From NCBI RefSeq assembly GCF_000378245.1, contig NZ_KB899492.1, positions 62,001 through 126,000 on the forward strand: a stretch of 64,000 nt of DNA. The letters are read 5' to 3'. The notes beneath the pieces were generated by a model. The model saw only the letters and a program-made list of their open reading frames with translations. It was not told the origin of the DNA and did not search any database. Both the position numbers and the translations under genes were made by a program. The stretch is from Aromatoleum toluclasticum ATCC 700605. Its GTDB lineage: Bacteria > Pseudomonadota > Gammaproteobacteria > Burkholderiales > Rhodocyclaceae. This document shows positions 53,616 through 61,431 of the stretch, one piece after another; the first letter of the stretch is position 1; each line of letters begins with the position of its first letter.

Positions 53616-54068
53616 TCAGGCGGCGATACGCCACCTCTCCTGATCCCGCTGCGCGGTCATGGACTGATCCTCGCCTTCCTGGCGGTCGGTCTCGTTCCAC
53701 TGCTCGATCAATTCCGCCAGCTTCGTCGTGCCGTCCGCGTGTTCCAGATAGAGCAGGCGCAACATGCGTTCGGCGGCCACGCTCGGGCGGCGACGGCTGC
53801 GCTCCCACAGCGAAACCGTTTGCTCGTCCACGCCCAGCGCATCGGCGAGCCGCTTCTGCGCCATTCCCATCTCGACGCGGAGGAATCGGATCTCGGGGCC
53901 CGAAAGGCGCTTGCGGTAATGCACGAGATGATGCGCAACGGCACGATGCAGTCCGTCGATATCTTCGATTTCGAGGCAACGGCCGACGCCCTCGACTTCC
54001 TCGAACCGGTAGCCGCTCGCCAGCCAGATACCTTTCAGTCCGCAGTCCTTGTATTCCAGCATCTTCAT
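53616..54068 (-). CDS. HTH-type antitoxin-like regulator
   Basis: A 150-residue protein with an XRE/HigA-type helix-turn-helix (GPEIRFLRVEMGMAQKRLADALGVDEQTVSLWERSRR, about 57-93) after an N-terminal domain (MLEYKDCGLKGIWLASGYRF). This architecture is found in antitoxins that bind their own promoter. It starts inside the stop of the DUF4258 gene (4-bp overlap), the order typical of HigBA-like modules. Confidence 0.78.
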   Translation of the reverse strand: MKMLEYKDCGLKGIWLASGYRFEEVEGVGRCLEIEDIDGLHRAVAHHLVHYRKRLSGPEIRFLRVEMGMAQKRLADALGVDEQTVSLWERSRRRPSVAAERMLRLLYLEHADGTTKLAELIEQWNETDRQEGEDQSMTAQRDQERWRIAA

Positions 54069-54385
54069 TCACCCTCGAAAGCGGTAGCGACGACAACCCA
54101 TGCACCGTCGGGTTTCTGCTTGAGCACGACGCCCACTGTCAGGCACATCCCGGCGCTGCGTCCGCTCACGTTGCATCGCCAGTCTCCGCGCACGTCCTGA
54201 TGCAGCGGCTCGGACACGGTCCCGGTACGCAGCACCTGAATAATCTGACGCCGGCCGATCTTTCGCTGCTGCATCCGTTCTTCGGCGTGCTGCGAGAACA
54301 GCAGGCGACGGCGCCCTTCCGCGGCCTCCTGCATCCATTGTCGAGCCTGGCGCTCGGAGGGCGGAAACGATTCAATCGGCGTCAC
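54065..54385 (-). CDS. DUF4258 toxin-like protein
   Basis: A 106-residue protein whose core is FSQHAEERMQQRKIGRRQIIQVLRTGTV followed by beta strands DWRCNVSG and LTVGVVLKQKPDGAWVVVATAF, the DUF4258 fold. Members sit next to HTH antitoxins and resemble RelE-type toxins. GTG 54385 is only about 10 bp below a strong -10 element, so it may be read from an almost leaderless message, or the real start may be ATG 54334. It stabilises the element if it is a toxin; activity is not proven. Confidence 0.72.
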   Translation of the reverse strand: MTPIESFPPSERQARQWMQEAAEGRRRLLFSQHAEERMQQRKIGRRQIIQVLRTGTVSEPLHQDVRGDWRCNVSGRSAGMCLTVGVVLKQKPDGAWVVVATAFEGE

Positions 54386-54394
54386 CTACCGTAC

Positions 54395-54422
54395 ATTGTA
54401 TGGGTTAATCGACCAAATTCAA
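54395..54422 (-). promoter_or_regulatory. Promoter of the toxin-antitoxin-like pair
   Basis: Read on the minus strand, TTGAAT, a 16-base spacer and TACAAT lie between the integrase and the DUF4258 gene. The -10 box is only 9 bp upstream of the GTG start. Confidence 0.6.
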
Positions 54423-54429
54423 GATTGCT

Positions 54430-55794
54430 TTAAGCACTGCGCAGCTGCACCACATTGGCGGGCGCAGTCACGCCCTTCTCGATGGCATCCAGCTTGTTCT
54501 CCCAAGCCGTCAGCGCAGCCGCTTTCTCGTCCAAATAGCTGTGTCGGTCGTAATGGGCGGCCTGCACGCCGCTGATGCCGTGGCTCAGCAACTGCGCGCG
54601 GATATCCTTGCTGATGCCCAGGCCGGCAAGCATGGTTTCAACCGTGCGGCGAATATCGCGAAGATCGAAGGATTCGCCACCGAGGTTGGCAGAGATTTCG
54701 GCAGCTCGGTTGCTCACCGTCTCACCCGTCATTGCCACGCGGCCGTGCGTCGAGAAAAGCCACAGACCGGTCGTGTCGGGTGCTCTACCCTCCTTGTCAG
54801 CACGTTCCTGCTCGCGTTTTCTGGCGCGTTCAGCCAACCCGGCGACCAGCCCCGCTGCCTTCGGCGCCAACGGCAGGAGATGTTCGCGTGCGGTCCGGCG
54901 CTTCCCCTTCCCATCCCACAATCGGAGCGTTGCCATGTCGGCGTTGTAGTCGCTCACTTTGGCGCGCAACAGTTGCGCCATGCGTTGGCCGCCAGCGTAC
55001 AGGGCCAGTTTCAGGGCCTGGTCGGGTAGATCGTCACCCAAGGCCTTGAGGTAGGCACGCAATTCATCGACGGAAAGGGTGCGGTCGCCGCGCTGGACCG
55101 CAATCGCGGGGATGGCGTCGACGGGGTTGTGTTCGATGCCGAACGGGATCAGGTCGGCAGGCAGAGCGGAATCGAACGGCGCGCGCTTCGCGGCATTGAA
55201 AGCCGCGGACAGGTAGGAGCGCAGTACGCCAGCGGCCCGTTCCTTGCCGGCCTCGCGAACCTTGCGAACCGCCGCAGCGATTTGATGTGCAGTGACCTCG
55301 CGGGCCGGCATGCCGGCGGTCTCCGTGCTCAGATGGCACTTGAACAGGCTGCGAGCGGCGCTGGCGCTCTTGACCTTGCCGGCACGTTCCAGTGTAGATA
55401 CATAGGCGTCGCACAAAGCGCGCAGGGTGTAACGCTGCCTGTGCTCCGCTTCGGCCTTGGCTGCCAGCTCCGCTGCTGCGGCGGCCGCTCGTGCGGCCTC
55501 GCGCGCTTCCTCTTCTTCACGCAGCGCCTCGCGCGGGTCGCGCCCTTCGTCGACCAGCTTTTGCCAAGCAAAGGCCTTCGCCTTCGCCTCGGGGAGGGGC
55601 ACCGCCCCCACTTCCCCGATGGTGATGCGAATTTCCTTGTAGGCCAGCGTCGAGATGAAGATGAAAACCTTGCTCACCCCCCCACGAACGGGACGGCTGC
55701 GCACCGCCAGATGCGACTCCGTATCGCGTAACAACGCCTCCTTGGGGGGTCGCCAGTTGGCGATGCGGGTGTCTGTCAGTCGTTCCTTGGGCAC
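54430..55794 (-). CDS. int: Tyrosine integrase of the element
   Basis: A P4-type tyrosine recombinase of about 454 residues. It has an N-terminal DUF4102-like arm-binding domain (LTDTRIANWRPPKEALLRDTESHLAVR), an Ala/Glu-rich linker (about 100-130), a core-binding domain, and the catalytic domain with YAGGQRMAQLLR (Arg), FDLRDIRRTVET, QLLSHG (His) and HYDRHSY (Tyr). The His of the usual HxxR box is Arg here, as in a subgroup of island integrases. GTG 55794 (AAGGTGG upstream) is preferred over GTG 55851, because the longer version would run through the arm-site repeats. It lies beside attR and targets tRNA-Lys. Confidence 0.92.
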   Translation of the reverse strand: MPKERLTDTRIANWRPPKEALLRDTESHLAVRSRPVRGGVSKVFIFISTLAYKEIRITIGEVGAVPLPEAKAKAFAWQKLVDEGRDPREALREEEEAREAARAAAAAAELAAKAEAEHRQRYTLRALCDAYVSTLERAGKVKSASAARSLFKCHLSTETAGMPAREVTAHQIAAAVRKVREAGKERAAGVLRSYLSAAFNAAKRAPFDSALPADLIPFGIEHNPVDAIPAIAVQRGDRTLSVDELRAYLKALGDDLPDQALKLALYAGGQRMAQLLRAKVSDYNADMATLRLWDGKGKRRTAREHLLPLAPKAAGLVAGLAERARKREQERADKEGRAPDTTGLWLFSTHGRVAMTGETVSNRAAEISANLGGESFDLRDIRRTVETMLAGLGISKDIRAQLLSHGISGVQAAHYDRHSYLDEKAAALTAWENKLDAIEKGVTAPANVVQLRSA

Positions 55795-55804
55795 GGCGGC
55801 CACC

Positions 55805-55829
55805 TTTGGGTAGGAATTGGGTAGGAATA
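55805..55829 (+). repeat. Right pair of candidate integrase arm-type sites
   Basis: Two tandem copies of TTGGGTAGGAAT, directly upstream of the integrase start at 55794. The last 18 bp equal those at 35548-35565. Besides recombination, binding here could repress the integrase gene. Confidence 0.6.
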
Positions 55830-55940
55830 GACTGCATTCTACGACATGCACCCATGTGCATCAATCCACTATTTCATATACCTATCAGTACATTACGTTC
55901 GCCGATGCATATCGATGAATTCCAAATTTCGGGGGGATTT

Positions 55941-55993
55941 TTGACTCTTAATCAATTGGTCGTAGGTTCGAATCCTACTGCCCCCACCAGATA
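55941..55993. repeat. attR: 53-bp copy of the tRNA-Lys(CUU) 3' end
   Basis: Identical to 35438-35490, starting at TTGACTCTTAATC and ending CCACCAGATA. It lacks the 5' half of the tRNA, so it is not a functional gene. It marks the right junction with the chromosome. Confidence 0.93.
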
Positions 55994-56000
55994 CCGAAAA

Positions 56001-56033
56001 GGCCAGCTCCCGGAGCTGGCCTTTTTGCTTTCC
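56001..56033 (+). terminator. Ancestral tRNA-Lys terminator, now at the right flank
   Basis: A perfect 9-10-bp GC stem (GGCCAGCTCC with GGAGCTGGCC) followed by TTTTTGCTTT, 10 bp beyond attR. It would have ended the tRNA operon before integration. Confidence 0.8.
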
Positions 56034-56123
56034 GCAACGCCCGCGACGCGGGCATATGACGATAAGCAAATCCAGCCTTCATCCGCTTCGGCATAATGGC
56101 CGGATGTGCACGAGAGGCGGATC

Positions 56124-57785
56124 ATGACGGCCATCCAGGACTCAGGGCGACTTGCCCACATCGTCTTCCAGAACGCAGCCGAAGGCATCGCGATCACCGA
56201 TCCCCAGGGGCGCATCCTGGCGGTCAACGGCGCCTTCACGACGCTGACCGGATACCCGGCCGGCGACGTCGTCGGCCACACCCCGGCGATCCTCCGCTCC
56301 GGCCGGCACGGGCGCGAGTTCTATGCGCGCATGTGGCTCGCACTGCGCGACGACGGTCGCTGGCAGGGCGAGATATGGAACCGCCGCAAGAACGGCGAGA
56401 TCTACCCGGAGTGGCTATCGATCAGCACCGTGCGGGACGCGACCGGCGACGTGCTCCACTACGTGGGCGTGTTCACCGACATCTCCCGCATCATGGAGGA
56501 GCAGGTAAAGCTGCGCGATCTGGCCTACCACGACCCGCTCACGCGCCTGCCGAACCGCATGCTGCTGCGTGACCGCTTCGAACAGGCGGCGCGGCGCAGC
56601 CTGCGTGACGCGCGTCAGCTCGCGCTGCTCATGGTCGAAATAACGCCACAAGGCAAGGTGCCGAACGACCCCTTCCTCATCGCCGCGTCGGAGCGGCTGG
56701 CGACGCACCTGCGCGAAACGGACACGTTCGCGCGCTACGGCGAGAATGAATTCCTGGTACTGATCGAAGGCATCAACGGCCCGCGCGACGCCAGCGTGAC
56801 GGCCGACCAGCTGCTCAAGGCCCTCGAGAAACCGCTCGCAGTGGACGATCTCGATGTCTATGCCGGCGCGAACATCGGCATCAGCCTGTACCCGATGGAC
56901 GGCTACACGCTGGACGACCTCGCGACCGCGGCCGATGCGGCGATGCTGCAGGCGCGCGGCCAGCAACGCCGCGGGTTCCATTTCTACTCCGCCGAAATGA
57001 CCGCCTTCGCGAACGAGCGCGCGACGATCGAACGCCAGTTGCGCCGCGCCATCGCCGATGGTGCGCTGGAACTCCACTTCCAGCCGCAGTTCGACGTCTC
57101 GGGCGACTCGGTGGTGGGCGTCGAGGCGCTGGCACGCTGGACCGATCCCGAACTGGGTATCGTCGAGCCCGAGCGTTTCATCCCGATCGCGGAAGACAAC
57201 GGCCTCATCCACCCGCTCGGCGAATGGGTGATGCGCAAGGCCTTCACGCAATTCATCTCCTGGCAGGCGGCGGGCGTGGCGCCGCCGGTGCTGTCGCTGA
57301 ACATCTCGGCACGCCAGCTCGAACGCGTCGATTTCGCCGACAGCGTCGCCGCACTCATCGCCGAGACGGGCATTTCGCCGCAGTCGCTGGAATTCGAGTT
57401 CCGCGAATCGGTGCTCTCCGACGTCGCCTACGTCGTACCCGCCCTCGAGACGCTCGACAGGATGGGAATCCGGCTGTCGATCGACGGTTTCGGCACGGGA
57501 TTTTCGCCGCTCGGAAACCTCAAGACGCTGCCGATATCGAAGCTCAACATCGACCGCAGCTTCGTGAGCGGCATCGGCAGCAACCGCACCAACGACACCA
57601 TCGTGCGCACGGTGCTGGGCGTCGCGCGCACGCTGGGGCTGCGCGTGATCGCCGAAGGCGTGGAGACCGAGGACCAGGCCGTGTTCCTGCGCGACCAGGG
57701 ATGCGACGAGTTCCAGGGGCACCTCTACGGGCAGGCGGTGAGCGGCGAAGACTTCGTGCGGCGTTTCGCACGACCGCGAAATTGA
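56124..57785 (+). CDS. PAS-GGDEF-EAL protein with degenerate motifs
   Basis: A 553-residue soluble protein: a PAS domain (about 10-130, with GIAITDPQGRILAVNGAF and a following PAC motif), a GGDEF fold (about 140-300) whose signature is GENEF, and an EAL domain (about 310-550). EAL is kept in VEALARW and other catalytic residues are present (NISARQL, EFRES, KLNID, EGVET), but the usual DDFGTG is DGFGTG. The cyclase half is probably inactive, and the phosphodiesterase half may be weak or a c-di-GMP sensor. ATG 56124 follows GAGGCGG; a GTG at 56106 is less likely. Confidence 0.9.
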   Translation: MTAIQDSGRLAHIVFQNAAEGIAITDPQGRILAVNGAFTTLTGYPAGDVVGHTPAILRSGRHGREFYARMWLALRDDGRWQGEIWNRRKNGEIYPEWLSISTVRDATGDVLHYVGVFTDISRIMEEQVKLRDLAYHDPLTRLPNRMLLRDRFEQAARRSLRDARQLALLMVEITPQGKVPNDPFLIAASERLATHLRETDTFARYGENEFLVLIEGINGPRDASVTADQLLKALEKPLAVDDLDVYAGANIGISLYPMDGYTLDDLATAADAAMLQARGQQRRGFHFYSAEMTAFANERATIERQLRRAIADGALELHFQPQFDVSGDSVVGVEALARWTDPELGIVEPERFIPIAEDNGLIHPLGEWVMRKAFTQFISWQAAGVAPPVLSLNISARQLERVDFADSVAALIAETGISPQSLEFEFRESVLSDVAYVVPALETLDRMGIRLSIDGFGTGFSPLGNLKTLPISKLNIDRSFVSGIGSNRTNDTIVRTVLGVARTLGLRVIAEGVETEDQAVFLRDQGCDEFQGHLYGQAVSGEDFVRRFARPRN

Positions 57786-57970
57786 GGGATTTCGCGCCGC
57801 ATCCGTAACGGAATCGCCCATTACGGGCCGGAACAGTTTGGTGTGCTTAGGGGATTTGGGTACATTTGCGCCCAACCCCTCCAGGACTCCCACGGCCGGC
57901 AACGGCCACCCTCCCCGACAGGCGCCGGCAACGGTGTCATCGATCAACTACTCCGATAAAGAGGAAAATC

Positions 57971-59611
57971 GTGTCGAACAGTCCATATGAACAAGGCTTG
58001 GGCAAGAACGCGGCGAACTACGTGCCGCTCTCGCCCCTGAGCTACCTCGAGCGCTCGGCCTATGTGTATCCGCAGCGCACATCGGTGGTTCATGGCGGCC
58101 GCTCCTTCACCTGGGCGCAGACCTACGAGCGCTGCCGCCGCCTCGCCAGTGCGCTGGTGCAGAAGGGCGTCGGCCGGGGCGACACCGTCGCCGTGATGCT
58201 GCCCAACGTCCCGGCGATGTATGAAGTGCATTTCGGTGTGCCGATGACCGGCGCAGTCCTGAACACGCTGAACACGCGCCTCGATCCGGACGCGATCGCC
58301 TTCATGCTGGCGCACGGCGAGGCGAAGGTGCTGATCACCGACCCCGAGTTCGCGTCCATCGTCCGCCCCGCGCTCGAACGGCTCGACGGGCCGAAACCGC
58401 TCGTCATCGACACGCTGGATGCGGAGTACCCGGGCACCGACCGCTGCGGCGAGATCGAGTACGAGGACTTCATCGCCGGCGGCGATCCGAACTACGCGTG
58501 GAGCCTGCCGCAGGACGAGTGGGACGCGATCGCGCTGAACTACACCTCGGGCACGACCGGCAACCCCAAGGGCGTCGTCTATCACCACCGCGGCGCGTAC
58601 CTGAACGCGGCATCCAACATCATCAGCTGGGGCATGCCGCAGCACGCGGTGTATCTGTGGACGCTGCCGATGTTCCACTGCAACGGCTGGTGCTTCCCGT
58701 GGACGATGGCGGCCAATGCCGGCGTGAACGTATGTCTGCGCAAGGTCGACGTCGCGCTGATCTGCGAGCTGATCCGCACGCACAAGGTCACCCACTTCTG
58801 CGGCGCGCCGATCGTGCACGGCATGCTGATCAACGCGCCCGAAGGCCTACGCGCGGGGATCGAGCACAAGGTCTCCGCGCTGGTCGCCGGCGCTGCGCCC
58901 CCGGCCGCGATCATCGAGGGCATGGAGCGCATCGGCTTCGACATAACCCATGTGTACGGACTGACCGAGACCTACGGCCCGGCCTCGGTGTGCGCGAAGC
59001 ATCCGGAATGGAACGAGCTGCCGATCGCCAACCGCGCGGAGCGCAACGGCCGCCAGGGCGTGACCTACCACATGCAGCAGGCCATCTCGGTCATCAATCC
59101 GGAAACGATGGAACCGGTGCCAGCCGACGGCGAGACGATGGGCGAACTGATGTTCCGCGGCAACCTCGTCATGAAGGGCTACCTGAAGAACGAGAAGGCA
59201 AGCGAGGAGGCCTTCGCGGGCGGGTGGTTCCACACCGGCGACCTGGGCGTGATGCAGCCCGATGGCTACGTCAAGATCAAGGACCGCTCCAAGGACGTGA
59301 TCATCTCGGGCGGCGAGAACATCTCGTCGCTGGAGGTCGAGGACGTGCTGTACCGTCATCCGGCGGTGATGACGGCGGCGGTCGTGGCGAAGCCCGATCC
59401 GAAGTGGGGCGAGGTGCCCGCAGCCTACGTCGAGGTCAAGGAAGGCGCCACCGTGACGGCCGAGGACATCATCGCGCACTGCCGCGAACACCTCGCGCGC
59501 TACAAGGTGCCGAAATACGTCGAGTTCTGCGTGCTGCCCAAGACCTCGACCGGCAAGATCCAGAAGTTCGTGCTGCGCGAGCAGGCGAAATCGACGTCCG
59601 CGATCGAGTAA
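57971..59611 (+). CDS. Acyl-CoA synthetase (AMP-forming)
   Basis: A 546-residue ANL-superfamily ligase with the P-loop TSGTTGNPKG (about 191-200), the aromatic motif YGLTETYG, GGWFHTGDLG, and the C-terminal catalytic lysine in TSTGKIQKF (about 526). It activates a carboxylic acid to its CoA ester; overall resemblance is to medium-chain or methylmercaptopropionyl-CoA-ligase-like enzymes, but the substrate is not readable. It starts with GTG 57971 behind AAAGAGGAAA. It lies just before a Liv-type ABC importer, suggesting uptake followed by activation. Confidence 0.9.
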   Translation: MSNSPYEQGLGKNAANYVPLSPLSYLERSAYVYPQRTSVVHGGRSFTWAQTYERCRRLASALVQKGVGRGDTVAVMLPNVPAMYEVHFGVPMTGAVLNTLNTRLDPDAIAFMLAHGEAKVLITDPEFASIVRPALERLDGPKPLVIDTLDAEYPGTDRCGEIEYEDFIAGGDPNYAWSLPQDEWDAIALNYTSGTTGNPKGVVYHHRGAYLNAASNIISWGMPQHAVYLWTLPMFHCNGWCFPWTMAANAGVNVCLRKVDVALICELIRTHKVTHFCGAPIVHGMLINAPEGLRAGIEHKVSALVAGAAPPAAIIEGMERIGFDITHVYGLTETYGPASVCAKHPEWNELPIANRAERNGRQGVTYHMQQAISVINPETMEPVPADGETMGELMFRGNLVMKGYLKNEKASEEAFAGGWFHTGDLGVMQPDGYVKIKDRSKDVIISGGENISSLEVEDVLYRHPAVMTAAVVAKPDPKWGEVPAAYVEVKEGATVTAEDIIAHCREHLARYKVPKYVEFCVLPKTSTGKIQKFVLREQAKSTSAIE

Positions 59612-59639
59612 CGCGCGACTGCCGCCAGGCATCCGCGAA

Positions 59640-59675
59640 GGCCGCCGTTGCGCAAGCAGCGGCGGCCTTTTTCTT
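59640..59675 (+). terminator. Rho-independent terminator after the acyl-CoA synthetase
   Basis: GGCCGCCG...CGGCGGCC stem with a small internal mismatch and loop, followed by TTTTTCTT, 28 bp after the stop codon. The remaining 250 bp to livG hold no gene; they should contain the promoter of the ABC operon. Confidence 0.85.
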
Positions 59676-59925
59676 CGCGCACCGCGTACGGATCGAGCAG
59701 CCATGCGGGTTCACCCCTAGGCGGTACGCATTGACGCTCCCCGGCACGGGTGTTAACTTGTGCCGACCGTGATCAAGGATACATATCGATGCGACATGGA
59801 TTCTTATAATCCATGAGCGGCTGTCCTTGCAGACTCCGCTACGACGCAACGTGTTTCAACCGGCACGCCGATGCCGGCGCAGTTCAGCTTCGACCCACAG
59901 AGAGAGGCAGGATCTGGCAGACGCG

Positions 59926-60681
59926 ATGGGCACGGATCACATTCTTCAAACGACGGACCTGACGAAGGAGTTCAAGGGCTTCGTTGCGGTCGACAAGGTC
60001 AATCTGCAGGTGCAGCGGGGCACGATCCATGCGCTGATCGGCCCCAACGGCGCGGGCAAGACGACGGTCTTCAACCTGCTGACCAAGTTCCTCACGCCGA
60101 CGCGCGGCACGATCCGCTTCAACGGCATCGACATCACGCCCGAGAAGTCTGCGCAGATCGCCCGCCGCGGCATCGTCCGCTCCTTCCAGATCTCGGCGGT
60201 GTTCCCGCACCTGTCGGTGCTCGAGAACGTGCGCGTCGCGCTGCAGCGCAAGCTCGGCACGAGCTTCCACTTCTGGCGCTCCGCCAGGAGTCTGGACGTG
60301 CTCAACGGGCGCGCGATGGAACTGCTCGAGTCGGTCGACCTGCAGACCTTCGCCGACACCGTGACGGTGGAGCTGCCCTACGGGCGCAAGCGCGCGCTGG
60401 AGATCGCGACGACGCTGGCGCTGGAGCCCGAGCTGATGCTGCTCGACGAGCCGACCCAGGGCATGGGCCACGAGGACGTCGGGCGCGTGGCCGACCTGAT
60501 CAAGCGCGTCGCGGCCAACCGCACGGTGCTGATGGTCGAGCACAACCTCGGAGTGGTCTCGCACATCTGCGACACGATCACCGTCCTGCAACGCGGCGCC
60601 GTGCTCGCCGAAGGGCCTTACGAAGTCGTCTCGGCCGATGCGCGCGTGCTGGAAGCCTACATGGGTAGCGCACATGGCTAA
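59926..60681 (+). CDS. livG: Branched-chain-type ABC transporter ATPase LivG
   Basis: A 251-residue ATPase. Walker A is GPNGAGKTT, the Q-loop region is RSFQISAVFPHLSVLEN, the signature is unusual (LPYGRKRALEIA in place of LSGGQ), and Walker B is LMLLDEPTQGMGHED. It drives the importer with LivF. ATG 59926 is chosen; the upstream open frame is not family-like. It overlaps livF by 8 bp. Confidence 0.93.
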   Translation: MGTDHILQTTDLTKEFKGFVAVDKVNLQVQRGTIHALIGPNGAGKTTVFNLLTKFLTPTRGTIRFNGIDITPEKSAQIARRGIVRSFQISAVFPHLSVLENVRVALQRKLGTSFHFWRSARSLDVLNGRAMELLESVDLQTFADTVTVELPYGRKRALEIATTLALEPELMLLDEPTQGMGHEDVGRVADLIKRVAANRTVLMVEHNLGVVSHICDTITVLQRGAVLAEGPYEVVSADARVLEAYMGSAHG

Positions 60682-61402
60682 GGCGAGCGCATTCACGCCC
60701 GACTCCGAGATGCTGCGGGTGCACGACCTGCACGCCTTCTACGGCGAGTCGCACATCCTGCACGGCATCGACTTCCAGGTGAACCGCGGCGAACTGGTGA
60801 CGCTGCTGGGGCGCAACGGCGCCGGCCGCACCACCACGCTGAAGGCCATCCTGGGGCTGGTCGGCCGGCGCAGCGGCTCGATCATGATCAACGGCCACCA
60901 GGTCATCGACCTGCCGACGCATCGCATCGCGCACCTGGGCATCGGCTACTGCCCCGAGGAGCGCGGCATCTACGCCAGCCTGTCGACCGAGGAGAACCTG
61001 CTGCTGCCGCCCGCGGTGAACAGCACCGGGATGTCGCTCGACGAGATCTACGAGATGTTCCCCAACCTCAAGGAGCGGCGCAGCAGCCCGGGCAGCCGGC
61101 TGTCCGGCGGCGAACAGCAGATGCTGGCGATGGCGCGCATCCTGCGCACGGGCGCGCGCCTGCTGCTGCTCGACGAGATCACCGAGGGCCTCGCGCCGGT
61201 GATCGTGCAGGCCCTGGGCCGCGTCATCGCGCAGCTCAAGGAGAAGGGCCTGACCATCATCCTGGTCGAACAGAATTTCCGCTTTGCGGCGCCGCTCGCG
61301 GACCGCCACTACGTCATCGAACACGGTCGCATCGTCGAGATGGTCAGCAAGGACGAGCTTGAGTCGAAGATGCCCCTGCTGCAGAAACTGCTGGGCGTTT
61401 GA
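60674..61402 (+). CDS. livF: Branched-chain-type ABC transporter ATPase LivF
   Basis: A 242-residue ATPase with signature RLSGGEQQMLAMAR and Walker B LLLLDEITEGLAP. Walker A reads GRNGAGRTTT (about 45-54), with Arg in place of the invariant nucleotide-binding Lys. Paired with LivG, whose Walker A is normal but whose signature is altered, the two may form an asymmetric ATPase with one active site. It starts within the livG end. Confidence 0.92.
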   Translation: MAKASAFTPDSEMLRVHDLHAFYGESHILHGIDFQVNRGELVTLLGRNGAGRTTTLKAILGLVGRRSGSIMINGHQVIDLPTHRIAHLGIGYCPEERGIYASLSTEENLLLPPAVNSTGMSLDEIYEMFPNLKERRSSPGSRLSGGEQQMLAMARILRTGARLLLLDEITEGLAPVIVQALGRVIAQLKEKGLTIILVEQNFRFAAPLADRHYVIEHGRIVEMVSKDELESKMPLLQKLLGV

Positions 61403-61431
61403 GCCAGCGGCATACAAGGAGGAGAGAGAGA

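Noticed and set aside
55941-55993. Second tRNA-Lys gene at the right end of the element
   Set aside because: Only the 3' half is present; it is the attR copy and cannot fold into a tRNA.
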